A DNA stretch of 64,000 nt from positions 1 to 64,000 of the forward strand of contig NZ_JACBNX010000022.1 of NCBI RefSeq assembly GCF_013403875.1, given 5' to 3'. Position 1 is the stretch's first letter. Each line of letters starts with the position of its first letter. Source of the DNA: Burkholderia guangdongensis (GTDB lineage: Bacteria; Pseudomonadota; Gammaproteobacteria; Burkholderiales; Burkholderiaceae). The notes beneath the pieces were generated by a model. The model saw nothing but the letters and a program-made list of their open reading frames with translations. It had not been told where the DNA came from and ran no database searches. This document shows positions 8,979 to 17,277 of this stretch, in pieces. Position numbers and translations under genes: made by a program.

Positions 8979-9929
8979 TTAGCGGTAGTTCACGCCCGGC
9001 AGCACGCAGAGCATCTCGAACGCGAGGTTCGCGCCGACGAGCGCCGTCGTGCCGGCCTGGTCGTACGGCGGCGACACCTCGACGAGATCCGCACCGACGA
9101 TGTTCAGGCCCTTCATCCCGCGGATGATCTCGATCCCCTGCTGGACGGTCAGCCCGCCGATTTCCGGCGTGCCGGTGCCGGGCGCGAACGCCGGGTCGAG
9201 GCCGTCGATGTCGAAGCTCAGATAGACCGGCGTGTCGCCGACGCGCTCGCGCACCTGCGCCATCAGCGGCACGAGCGACTTGTGCCAGCATTCCTCCGCC
9301 TGCACGACGGTGAAGCCCTGCTCGCGGCACCAGTCGAAGTCGTTCGCGTGATAGCCGGTCGCGCGCAGGCCGATCTGCGTGACCTTGTCGCACTGCAGCA
9401 GGCCGTCCTCGACCGCGCGGCGGAACGGCGTGCCGTGCGCGATCTTCTCGCCGAACATCGTGTCGTTGACGTCCGCGTGCGCGTCGACGTGCACGACCGC
9501 GACCTTGCCGTACTTCTTGTGGATCGCGCGCAGGATCGGCCACGCGATCGTGTGGTCGCCGCCGAGCGTGATCGGACGGCAGCCGTTCGCGACGATCTTG
9601 TCGTACGCGTCCTCGATCAGGCGCATTGAGTCCTTCAGGTCGAACGGGTTGGTCGCGACGTCGCCGATGTCGGCGACCTGCAGCGAGTCGAACGGCGCCG
9701 CGCGCGTCGCCATGTTGTACGGGCGGATCAGCACGGATTCGGAACGGATCTGGCGCGGCCCGAAGCGCGCGCCCGAGCGGTTCGACGTGCCGATGTCGAG
9801 CGGCACGCCGACGAAGCACACGTCGAGCCCGTCCGTCGTGTCGGCCTGCGGCAGCCGCATCATCGTGGCGATGCCGCCGAAGCGCGGCATCGCGTTGCCG
9901 CCCATCGGTTGATTGAATTCGCGATTCAT
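8979..9929 (-). CDS. speB: Agmatinase-family ureohydrolase (guanidinobutyrase/agmatinase)
   Basis: Mn-dependent hydrolase releasing urea from a guanidino compound; 316 residues. Metal-binding motifs are all visible: GGDHTIAWPI, VVHVDAHADVND and SFDIDGLDPAFAPG. The N-terminus NQPMGGNAMPRFGGIATMMR and the string FVGVPLDIGTSNRSGARFGP closely resemble what I remember of Pseudomonas guanidinobutyrase GbuA, so 4-guanidinobutyrate is at least as likely a substrate as agmatine. GGAGG sits 7 nt before the ATG. It is followed directly by an ALDH that could make guanidinobutyrate. Confidence 0.9.
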   Translation of the reverse strand: MNREFNQPMGGNAMPRFGGIATMMRLPQADTTDGLDVCFVGVPLDIGTSNRSGARFGPRQIRSESVLIRPYNMATRAAPFDSLQVADIGDVATNPFDLKDSMRLIEDAYDKIVANGCRPITLGGDHTIAWPILRAIHKKYGKVAVVHVDAHADVNDTMFGEKIAHGTPFRRAVEDGLLQCDKVTQIGLRATGYHANDFDWCREQGFTVVQAEECWHKSLVPLMAQVRERVGDTPVYLSFDIDGLDPAFAPGTGTPEIGGLTVQQGIEIIRGMKGLNIVGADLVEVSPPYDQAGTTALVGANLAFEMLCVLPGVNYR

Positions 9930-10068
9930 GGGTCTGCCTCCGGTGCTCGATTGATATGGATCGGCCGATGGTAGTGGAGATCGCGACTGCGAAGATTTGC
10001 GAAGTTGCGACGTTTACATCGACCGGAATCAATGCAAAGCCGGCATTCGCGTCGAAGAACGGCGGGGT

Positions 10069-10908
10069 TTACCAGGGTTGCGCGACCGCGCACGCCCACG
10101 CGAGCAGTTCGCGCTTCGTGCGCACGCCGAGCTTGCCGAACGCGCGTTTCACGTACGACTCCGCCGACGTCAGGCGCACGCCGAGGATGCCGGCGGTTTC
10201 CGGCACCGTCTTGCCCGCGAGCAGATGCTTGCAGGTTTCGTACTCGCGATTCGACAGACGAATACGGCTCGCGTCGATCCGCGCGTCGAACGCCGCGAGC
10301 GGCGCGGCGTCGGCGCCCGGGTGCGCGACGCGCTTCGCGGCCGCCATCGACGCGTGCAGCTCGAGCAGCGGGAACAGCAGGTCGCCGACATTGCGCAGCC
10401 GCGCGAGCTCCGCGAGCGAGAACGGCGGCAGCCGCCGCCCGCGCACGAGCGCGATCGAGTACTGCGCGTGGTGCGTGCCTTTCGCGAGCACGCATTCGTG
10501 CGTGATGTCGGCGACGTCGAAGATCCGCTCGCGGAATTCGTCCGGCGGCAGCGCGTCGACGTCGCGCAGCACGATCTGCGTGCCGAGCGCGCCGCGCAGG
10601 CTCGAGAACAGCGGGTCGCTCGCCTGGAAGCTGTCGTAGTAGAGCGACATCACGTCCGCGACGTCGGACGCGGGGAAGCCGTCGCCGGCGCTGCCGAACC
10701 ATTCGCTGCGATAGCCGGCCGGCGCCGTGCCGTCGACGCGCGTGCGCTCGACGTGCGCGACGTCGAGCGGCACCACGTCGTGCAGCAGCGCGCTGAGCCG
10801 CTGCACGAAATGCGGCGTGCCGACCGTGCCGATCACGCCGCCGAGCGCCTCGAACGACACGCCGCGATGATCGTCGTCGCGGCTCGACAGGCCGACACCC
10901 AGCGACAT
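10069..10908 (-). CDS. LuxR-type helix-turn-helix transcriptional regulator (no autoinducer domain recognised)
   Basis: About 279 residues. The C-terminal LuxR/GerE domain is clear: RLSNREYETCKHLLAGKT... EIxxxL-type helices ending in SYVKRAFGKLGVRTKREL. The N-terminal 200 residues are an unrecognised sensory region. The start chosen is ATG at 10906-10908, preceded by AGGGGAACGAC; the longer frame adds 48 residues rich in Ala/Arg with no merit. It is divergent from the cupin-amidohydrolase-oxidase cluster and is the natural candidate for its control. Confidence 0.82.
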   Translation of the reverse strand: MSLGVGLSSRDDDHRGVSFEALGGVIGTVGTPHFVQRLSALLHDVVPLDVAHVERTRVDGTAPAGYRSEWFGSAGDGFPASDVADVMSLYYDSFQASDPLFSSLRGALGTQIVLRDVDALPPDEFRERIFDVADITHECVLAKGTHHAQYSIALVRGRRLPPFSLAELARLRNVGDLLFPLLELHASMAAAKRVAHPGADAAPLAAFDARIDASRIRLSNREYETCKHLLAGKTVPETAGILGVRLTSAESYVKRAFGKLGVRTKRELLAWACAVAQPW

Positions 10909-11030
10909 GTCGTTCCCCTGAACATAAAACGCGCAACCTACCCGAAGCGGCTTCGCCTCGTCACTAGGGGAAAACGCGCGCATCCCGCGAAACCGCGCCG
11001 CGCTGGCGTGCCGGCATGCCGCGTGCGCGT

Positions 11031-11051
11031 TGCCCCCCCCGGCAGGGGGCA
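11031..11051. promoter_or_regulatory. Inverted repeat TGCCCCC-N7-GGGGGCA upstream of the cupin gene
   Basis: Perfect 7-bp arms with a 7-base spacer, 62 bases before the cupin start and between the divergent LuxR and cupin genes. A related GGGGGCAAA block recurs upstream of the PotF-like gene at 15894-15909. It may bind the adjacent LuxR regulator. Confidence 0.4.
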
Positions 11052-11112
11052 TACCCGGGCGTGCCGAATGATTACCTTTGCAACACTTTCATCAATTGAC
11101 GAGTTGAAACAC

Positions 11113-11457
11113 ATGAGCAAGCTGATCAAGGACATCGCGCCGCTGGGCGCAGGCGTGGGTGAATTCACGAAGCTCGACTTCGGCATGGACGAGAGCGACT
11201 GGCGCGCGGCCGAAGGCAAGAGCCGCAACTACATCGTCGGCTGGTGGGAAGGGAAGGTCGGCTCGGTCGAGTTCCCCGAGACCGCCGCCGACGAAGCCGT
11301 GTGGATCGTCGAAGGCCGGATCGCGCTGACCGACGTCGAAGGCAACCGCAAGGAATTCGGCGCGGGCGAAGGCTATCTGCTGCCGGCAGGCTTCGCGGGC
11401 CGCTGGGAAACGATCGCCGACGCGAAGAAGTTCTACGTGCTGCTCGAGCAGTCGTAA
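11113..11457 (+). CDS. Small cupin-domain protein (DUF861/ureidoglycine-aminohydrolase-like fold)
   Basis: 114 residues, one cupin barrel. The second half EAVWIVEGRIALTDVEGN and GAGEGYLLPAGFAGRWE matches the (S)-ureidoglycine/EutQ-type cupin pattern; the metal-ligand His of classical cupins is not obvious. The ATG at 11113 starts MSKLIKDIAPLGAG; the long upstream frame is a shadow of the LuxR gene. It heads a rightward cluster with an amidohydrolase and an FAD oxidase, and such small cupins commonly accompany PuuB-like oxidases. Its catalytic role is unknown. Confidence 0.85.
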   Translation: MSKLIKDIAPLGAGVGEFTKLDFGMDESDWRAAEGKSRNYIVGWWEGKVGSVEFPETAADEAVWIVEGRIALTDVEGNRKEFGAGEGYLLPAGFAGRWETIADAKKFYVLLEQS

Positions 11458-11492
11458 TCCCGCCTCGCGGCAGTCGCCCCCTCCGCCGCGCT

Positions 11493-11509
11493 GCCGCCCC
11501 CAGGGCGGC
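11493..11509. other. Short hairpin in the cupin-amidohydrolase gap
   Basis: GCCGCCC-CCA-GGGCGGC, a perfect 7-3-7 stem without a T-run. It could act as an RNA-stabilising or attenuating element inside the operon. Confidence 0.35.
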
Positions 11510-11563
11510 GCGCCGGCGGTAGCTCCTTCGTACTCCTTTCGGTTCTCCGCCTCGAAGTCCATC

Positions 11564-13279
11564 ATGAGTCTCCCAGCAGAACATTCCGCCGTGCCCGCCG
11601 ACGTCGTCTTCACGAACGCGAAGGTCTACACTGTCGATCCGCATCGGCCGTGGGCCAGCGCGCTCGCGGTGCGCGACGACCGGATCGTGTTCGTCGGCGA
11701 CGCGCTCGCCGCCCAGCGCCACATCGGCGAGCGCACGCGCGTCGTCGACGCCGGCGGCCGGCTGATGCTGCCCGGCTTCGTCGAATCGCACTGGCATTTC
11801 TCGAGCACCGCGTTCGCGTCGCAGGCGTTCGTGAACTTCGAGGATCCCGAGCTCGTGCTTGCCGAGCTGCGCCGCTACGTCGCGACGCATCCGGACGACA
11901 AGAGCATCATCGGGATGGGCTGGGTGCAGGCCGCGATGCCGCCCGAGCTGCTGTGCCGACAGACGCTCGACGCGATCTGCGCGGATCGCCCGGTGTGCCT
12001 GCTGTCGACCGACTTCCACACGATGTGGACGAATTCGAAGGCGCTCGAGGTCGGCGCAATCGCCGCGAGCACGCCGCCCGTCGAGGAAGGCGCGAGCTGG
12101 TTCGACAAGGATCCGGTCACCGGCGAGCCGAACGGCATCATCGTCGACGGCGCCGCGTATTCGCTGCTGATGCGCAGGCTGTCGGCGGCCGGCTATCTGC
12201 CGCCGTGGGACGCGCTCTATTACGACTCGTTCGTGAAGTGGCAGGAGAAGCTCGTCGCCGCGGGCATCACGACCGTGTTCGACGCGGGCTTCCTCGATCC
12301 GAGCGGCGATCAGACGTACCTGTACGAAACGCTGCAGCGGATGGAGCGCGACAGCGTGCTGAAGCTGAAGGTCGTCGGCAGCTACGTCGGAAGGATGAGC
12401 GCGGACGATCCGGTCGACACGATCGTGGCGTATCGCGAGCGCTATCGCTCGCCGCTCGTGAAGGCGCGCACGCTGAAGCTGTTCCTCGACGGCACCGAGC
12501 TGAATCACACCGCGTATCTGCTCGAACCGTATGCGGACCGTCCGCATCACTGCGGCGAGCCGAACATGCCGCTCGACGATTTCAACCGCCTCGTGCTCGC
12601 GGCCGATCGCGCGGGTGTCGACGTGATGGTTCACTGCGTCGGCGACGCCGCGGTGCGCCGCGCGCTCGACGCATTCGAGCGCGTGAACGACGAGAACCCG
12701 CCGCGCGACCGTCGCCACGTGATCACGCATGCGTTTCTGACGGATCCGGCCGACATTCCGCGCTTCCGTCGCCTCGGCGTGCTCGCGAACACGCAGCTGC
12801 AGTGGGGCGTCGTCGACACGTACACGACGCAGATCCGCGAGTACTACGGCGACGAGCGCTGGAACCGGATGTACAAGTTCCGCACGTTCATCGAGGAGGG
12901 CGTGACGGTGTCGATCGGGATGGACGGCCTCGCATGCCAGTGCCGCTGCCAGCATCGCCCGGTCGAGCACATCGAGTCGGGCTACACGCGGCAGCTCGCG
13001 GGCGAGCCGGATGCGCCGGTGTTTCCGGACGTCGCGGAGCGGCTGAGCATTCCGCAGCTGATCGCCGCGTACACGATCTACGGCGCCTATCAGCTCGGGA
13101 TGGAGCACGAGATCGGCTCGCTCACGCTCGGCAAGCGCGCGGACCTGATCGTGCTCGAGCGCGACCTGTTCGAGGTCGGCAAGCACGAGATCGGCAAGGT
13201 GGACGTTGCGTTGACGATGATGAACGGTCGGGTCACGCATGCGCAGGGTGAGTTTTCCGGGATGAAGAATCATGGCTGA
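11564..13279 (+). CDS. Amidohydrolase family protein (Amidohydro_3, YtcJ-like)
   Basis: 571 residues, normal for the YtcJ-like group of metal-dependent hydrolases. Visible features are the N-terminal beta-sandwich DVVFTNAKVYTVDPHRPWA, the metal motif VESHWHFSST, a later MVHCVGDAAVRRALDAFE, the histidine in VITHAFLTD, and GMDGLACQC with the catalytic Asp. It ends GKRADLIVLERDLFEV, typical for the family. It overlaps the next gene by 8 bases. It probably cleaves an amide, N-formyl or N-acyl bond of an amine substrate, giving the free amine to the following oxidase; this is inferred from order. Confidence 0.87.
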   Translation: MSLPAEHSAVPADVVFTNAKVYTVDPHRPWASALAVRDDRIVFVGDALAAQRHIGERTRVVDAGGRLMLPGFVESHWHFSSTAFASQAFVNFEDPELVLAELRRYVATHPDDKSIIGMGWVQAAMPPELLCRQTLDAICADRPVCLLSTDFHTMWTNSKALEVGAIAASTPPVEEGASWFDKDPVTGEPNGIIVDGAAYSLLMRRLSAAGYLPPWDALYYDSFVKWQEKLVAAGITTVFDAGFLDPSGDQTYLYETLQRMERDSVLKLKVVGSYVGRMSADDPVDTIVAYRERYRSPLVKARTLKLFLDGTELNHTAYLLEPYADRPHHCGEPNMPLDDFNRLVLAADRAGVDVMVHCVGDAAVRRALDAFERVNDENPPRDRRHVITHAFLTDPADIPRFRRLGVLANTQLQWGVVDTYTTQIREYYGDERWNRMYKFRTFIEEGVTVSIGMDGLACQCRCQHRPVEHIESGYTRQLAGEPDAPVFPDVAERLSIPQLIAAYTIYGAYQLGMEHEIGSLTLGKRADLIVLERDLFEVGKHEIGKVDVALTMMNGRVTHAQGEFSGMKNHG

Positions 13280-14735
13280 GGTCTTGGAGATGAAGAAGCA
13301 CACCGCATCGTTCGCGCCTGAGCGGACGGCGGGCAACGGGCCCGTGACGCTGAGCGTCGAAGAGGCGCTCGCGAACACGAAGCTCTTTCCGTACTGGCTC
13401 GACAATCCGGCCGAGCCGCCGATCGAGCCGGAGCTCGTCGGCGACGTGAGCGCCGACCTGCTGATCGTCGGCGGCGGCTTCACCGGCCTGTGGTCGGCCG
13501 TGCAGGCGAAGGAGCAGATGCCGCATCTGAACGTCGTGCTGATCGAAGCCGGCAAGGTCGCGCACGGCGCGTCCGGGCGCGCGGGCGGGATCATCTCGAC
13601 GTCGGTGATGCACGGGCTGCCGAACGCGGTGCGCGTGTTCCCGAACGACATCGACGAGCTCGAGCGGTTCGGCCACAAGAACCTCGACGGTTTCGAGGAA
13701 ACGCTGACGCGCTACGGGATCGACGCCGACGTCGAATGGAACGGCGAGATGACGGTCGCGGTCGATCCGGACCACCTCGACCATCTGCGCGGCGACTACG
13801 ATCTGCACAAGAGCCACGGTCACAACGTCGTGCTGCTGAATCGCGAGGACACGCTCGAGCAACTGAACTCGCCGCTGTTCGCGGGCGCGCTGTGGTCGCG
13901 CAACCGCAGCGGGATCGTGCATCCGGCGAAGCTCGCGTGGGGGCTCAAGCGCGCGGCGCTGCAGCTCGGCGTGCGGCTCTACGAGAAATCGCCGCTCGTG
14001 ACGGTGACCGACGAAGGCGACACCGTGTTCGTGAAGACGCCGAAGGGCAGCGTGCGCGCCGCGCGCGTGATGTTCGGCAGCGGCACCGCGAAAGTCGGGA
14101 TTCCCGACATCAATCGCCGCGTGATGCAGGTGCGCGATCACGTGCTCGCGACCGAGCCGCTGACCGACGAGCAGCTCGCGCGGATCGGCTGGAAGAATCG
14201 CCAGGGTATCTACGACACGCGCACGCAGCTCAACTATTTCCGGCTGACGAAGAACAACAACATCATCTTCGGCGGGCTCGTCAGCTACCACTTCGACGGC
14301 GAATCGAATCCGTACCAGGACAGCCGGCGCGAGACCTACCACCGGCTCGCGCAGGCGTTCTACCGGACCTTTCCGCAACTGTCCGACGTGCGCTTCTCAC
14401 ACGCGTGGGGCGGCCCGATCGACTACTGCTCGCGCGGCTCGGTGTTCGCGAAGCGCTATCTCGGCGGCAAGGCGGTGTTCGTCGCCGGCTACACGGGCTT
14501 CGGCGTCGCGGCGAGCCGGTTCGGCGCGTTCATGGGCCTGAACATCCTGTTCGACCGCGACAGCCCCGAGCGCAAGCTCGACGTCGCGAACCAGAGCCCG
14601 ACCTACATCCCGCCGGAGCCGTTCCGCTGGATCGGCGCGAAGATCACGTTCCACGCGTTCGACGGCGCCGACGCGGAAGGCGGCTGGAAGCGCGCGTGGA
14701 TCAACGGATTGAAGCGCATGGGCTTCCCGATGTGA
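13272..14735 (+). CDS. FAD-dependent amine oxidase (DAO family, gamma-glutamylputrescine oxidase-like)
   Basis: 487 residues. The FAD-binding dinucleotide motif is ADLLIVGGGFTGLWSAVQAK, followed by VAHGASGRAGGII and the C-terminal FVAGYTGFGVAASRFGAF, the pattern of PuuB/OrdL-type oxidases. Translation is coupled to the amidohydrolase by an 8-base overlap; an alternative ATG 6 codons in is possible. It likely oxidises a primary or secondary amine to an aldehyde, consistent with the downstream polyamine-type binding protein and the nearby ALDH. The substrate is not determined from sequence. Confidence 0.87.
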   Translation: MAEVLEMKKHTASFAPERTAGNGPVTLSVEEALANTKLFPYWLDNPAEPPIEPELVGDVSADLLIVGGGFTGLWSAVQAKEQMPHLNVVLIEAGKVAHGASGRAGGIISTSVMHGLPNAVRVFPNDIDELERFGHKNLDGFEETLTRYGIDADVEWNGEMTVAVDPDHLDHLRGDYDLHKSHGHNVVLLNREDTLEQLNSPLFAGALWSRNRSGIVHPAKLAWGLKRAALQLGVRLYEKSPLVTVTDEGDTVFVKTPKGSVRAARVMFGSGTAKVGIPDINRRVMQVRDHVLATEPLTDEQLARIGWKNRQGIYDTRTQLNYFRLTKNNNIIFGGLVSYHFDGESNPYQDSRRETYHRLAQAFYRTFPQLSDVRFSHAWGGPIDYCSRGSVFAKRYLGGKAVFVAGYTGFGVAASRFGAFMGLNILFDRDSPERKLDVANQSPTYIPPEPFRWIGAKITFHAFDGADAEGGWKRAWINGLKRMGFPM

Positions 14736-14855
14736 GTGGTGCGGCGGCCGATGGCGGCGCGCGCCGGGGTTCGTTATCATCGGCGACGGCAGCCGGCGCG
14801 CATGGGCGCGCCGGCGCCGCTCGTCAACGCATAGGCGCCGCGGCAGGGCAGTAGC

Positions 14856-15773
14856 ATGTTCTCGAATACGACCGATCTCGATCTCCGACTCATCCGGGTG
14901 TTCCTCGCCGTCGTCGACGCGCGCGGCATCACCGCGGCCGAAGCGACGCTGGGCGTGCGGCAGTCGACGATCAGCACGCAGTTGTCCGCGCTCGAGGCGC
15001 GCGTCGGCTTCAAGCTGTGCGAGCGCGGGCGCGGCGGCTTTCGCCTGACCTCGAAGGGCGAGCGCTTCGCGGCGACCGCGCGCACGCTGGTGGCCGCGAC
15101 GTCCGAGTTCGTCGCGCGCGTGCGCGACATCGACCGCAAGCTCGTCGGCACGCTGTCGATCGGCCTGATCGGCCAGGCGCCGCTCGTCGAGAACGCGCGC
15201 GTGGCCGAGGCGATCGGCGCGTTCCGCAAGCGCGACCAGGCGGTGCGGTTCTCGATGAAGGTGTCGTCGCCGCAGGAGCTCGAGGAAAGCCTCGTCAACA
15301 ACCAGCTCGATCTCGCGATCGGCTACTTCTGGCATCGCGTGCCGGGGCTCGTCTATACGCAGCTCTTCACCGAGGAGCAGGTGATCTACTGCGGGCGCGG
15401 GCATCCGCTCTTTCACGGCACGCGGCCGGTGACGGCCGCCGACCTGCAGGCGCACGACTGGGTGTGGCGCACGTATCCGGTGCCCGAGGAGCAGTGCCCG
15501 CTGACCGAGCGGCAGGTCACCGCGATCGCCGACAGCATCGAGGCCGCAACGATCCTGATCCTGTCCGGCGGCCATCTCGGCTATCTGCCCGCGCATCACG
15601 CGGAGCCGTTCGAGCAGCGCGGGCTCGTCCGCGCGCTCGGCCGCAAGACGTTCAGCTTCGACGTGCCGCTGCATCTCGCGATGAAGCGCAGCGCGGCCGA
15701 GAAGCCGATCGTGCAGGCGTTCTGCCAGGATCTGCTCGGCGCGTTCAGCATCAAGCCCGGCACGCGCGATTGA
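14856..15773 (+). CDS. LysR family transcriptional regulator
   Basis: 305 residues with a typical N-terminal winged HTH (DLRLIRVFLAVVDARGITAAE then LGVRQSTISTQLSALEARVG) and a LysR substrate-binding domain (LVGTLSIGLIGQAP, FSMKVSSPQELEESLVNNQLDLAIGYF). It is in the same orientation as the amidohydrolase-oxidase pair and may be co-transcribed, which is unusual for LysR genes. It may regulate the downstream PotF-like gene or the whole cluster. Confidence 0.88.
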   Translation: MFSNTTDLDLRLIRVFLAVVDARGITAAEATLGVRQSTISTQLSALEARVGFKLCERGRGGFRLTSKGERFAATARTLVAATSEFVARVRDIDRKLVGTLSIGLIGQAPLVENARVAEAIGAFRKRDQAVRFSMKVSSPQELEESLVNNQLDLAIGYFWHRVPGLVYTQLFTEEQVIYCGRGHPLFHGTRPVTAADLQAHDWVWRTYPVPEEQCPLTERQVTAIADSIEAATILILSGGHLGYLPAHHAEPFEQRGLVRALGRKTFSFDVPLHLAMKRSAAEKPIVQAFCQDLLGAFSIKPGTRD

Positions 15774-16064
15774 CGCGCGCCGCGCGGGTCAATCGCGCGT
15801 CGGCGCGGATGCCTTCGCGCGGGCCGGCGCGCAAGCGTTTGCGCGGGCCGTCGCGCGCCGGATTGGTGCGCGTTTCTTTCGATTTCCTTATGGTTTCCCT
15901 GGGGGCAAATTCGCGACCGCACGGACGTTGCGTCCGTCCTGGTCGAGATTGCGGCATGCCCCCCTTTCGGGAGGGCAGACCGGCCTTTTTCCTCTAGGTA
16001 CATTTTTCCCGACGGACTCGCATCGTTCGCGCAGAACGGGACATAAATGGTGGAGGAGAGACAA
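15774..16064. promoter_or_regulatory. Leader of the PotF-like gene with stacked inverted repeats
   Basis: 291 non-coding bases. They contain TTTCCCTGGGGGCAAA (15894-15909), the hairpin ACGGACG-TTG-CGTCCGT (15921-15937), and TGCCCCCC-loop-GGGAGGGCA (15957-15977), the last followed by CCGGCCTTTTTCC. These could be a terminator for the LysR gene followed by an operator or leader for the next one. No gene is seen. Confidence 0.45.
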
Positions 16065-17183
16065 ATGGCTGGGGTTTGGAACAAACGCATGAAGACGGTT
16101 TGCGCGGCGCTCGCGCTCGGCGGGATCGCGTCGTTCGGCATGCCGTCGGCACACGCGGCGGATGAGACGGTCAACGTCTACAACTGGGGCAACTCGATCG
16201 GCAAGGACACGATCGCGAACTTCGAGAAGGCGACCGGCATCAAGGTCTCCTATCAGGAGTTCGATTCGAACGAAACGCTGCAGGCGAAGCTGCTGTCCGG
16301 CAGCTCGGGCTATGACGTCGTGGTGCCGTCCGACATCTTCTGGGCGAAGCAGATCCAGGCCGGCATCTTCCAGAAGATCGACAAGTCGAAGGTGCCGAAC
16401 TACGGGCTGCTCGATCCGGATCTGATGCGGATGATCGCGAAGAACGATCCGGGCAACCAGTACGGCATTCCGTGGTCGTGGGGCACCGACGGGATCGGGT
16501 TCAACGTCGAGAAGGTGAAGGCCGCGCTCGGCAACGACGCGCCGACGAACAGCTGGGCGCTGCTGCTCGATCCGAAGTACGCGGCGAAGCTGAAGGGCTG
16601 CGGGATCTCGGTGCTCGATTCGCCGGTCGACGCGTTCGGCGTGGCGCTCCTCTACCTGAAGAAAGATCCGAACAGCACGACCCCGGCCGACTATCAGGCT
16701 GCGTACGAAGTGCTGAAGGGCATCCGCCCGTACATCACGCAGTTCAACTCGAGCAGCTACATCAACGACCTCGCCGGCGGCGACATCTGTGTCGCGCTCG
16801 GCTGGTCCGGCGACGTGAACTCCGCACGGATCGCCGCCGAGAAGGCACATCGCTCGTATCACATCAAGTACTCGATCCCGGTCGAGAACACCGCGATCTG
16901 GTTCGACATGATGGCTATCCCGAAGGATGCGCCGCATCCGGACAACGCGCTCAAGTTCATCAACTTCGTGATCTCGGCGAAGGAAAGCGCGAGCCTGACG
17001 AACGACACGTCGTATCCGTCCGCCGTGCCGAGCTCGAAGCCGATGGTCCGCCCCGAGGTGCTCGGCGATCCGGCCGTGTTCCCGTCGACCGAAACGATTC
17101 ACAAGCTCGTCACCGCCAAGCCGATTCCGGCCGAGCTGACGCGCCTGATGAACCGCCTCTGGGCGAAGCTGAAGACCGAGTAA
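16065..17183 (+). CDS. Polyamine-type ABC transporter substrate-binding protein (PotF/PotD-like)
   Basis: About 372 residues, exported. The start is ATG at 16065 with GGAGGAGAG 4 nt upstream; the signal peptide ends SAHAADET. The mature protein starts VNVYNWGNSIGKDTIANFEKATGI, the classical spermidine/putrescine-binding fold, with SGYDVVVPSDIFWAKQI and PWSWGTDGIGFN as further family marks. No permease or ATPase gene is adjacent, so it must use a distant transporter or be the only conserved member here. It supports an amine as substrate of the neighbouring enzymes. Confidence 0.9.
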   Translation: MAGVWNKRMKTVCAALALGGIASFGMPSAHAADETVNVYNWGNSIGKDTIANFEKATGIKVSYQEFDSNETLQAKLLSGSSGYDVVVPSDIFWAKQIQAGIFQKIDKSKVPNYGLLDPDLMRMIAKNDPGNQYGIPWSWGTDGIGFNVEKVKAALGNDAPTNSWALLLDPKYAAKLKGCGISVLDSPVDAFGVALLYLKKDPNSTTPADYQAAYEVLKGIRPYITQFNSSSYINDLAGGDICVALGWSGDVNSARIAAEKAHRSYHIKYSIPVENTAIWFDMMAIPKDAPHPDNALKFINFVISAKESASLTNDTSYPSAVPSSKPMVRPEVLGDPAVFPSTETIHKLVTAKPIPAELTRLMNRLWAKLKTE

Positions 17184-17218
17184 GCGCGCCTTTTTCAGCC
17201 TTTTCAGCCCTATCGCAC

Positions 17219-17252
17219 GTGTCCCGCCCCGGTTGGGGGGTGGGCGGGGCAC
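17219..17252. other. Stem-loop between the PotF-like and DUF3138 genes
   Basis: GTGTCCCGCCC pairs with GGGCGGGGCAC (one G-U pair) around a 12-nt loop, 26 bases before the next start codon. It could attenuate or stabilise a joint transcript; there is no T-run. Confidence 0.4.
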
Positions 17253-17277
17253 GCTCATCCCTGACGATCGACACACC

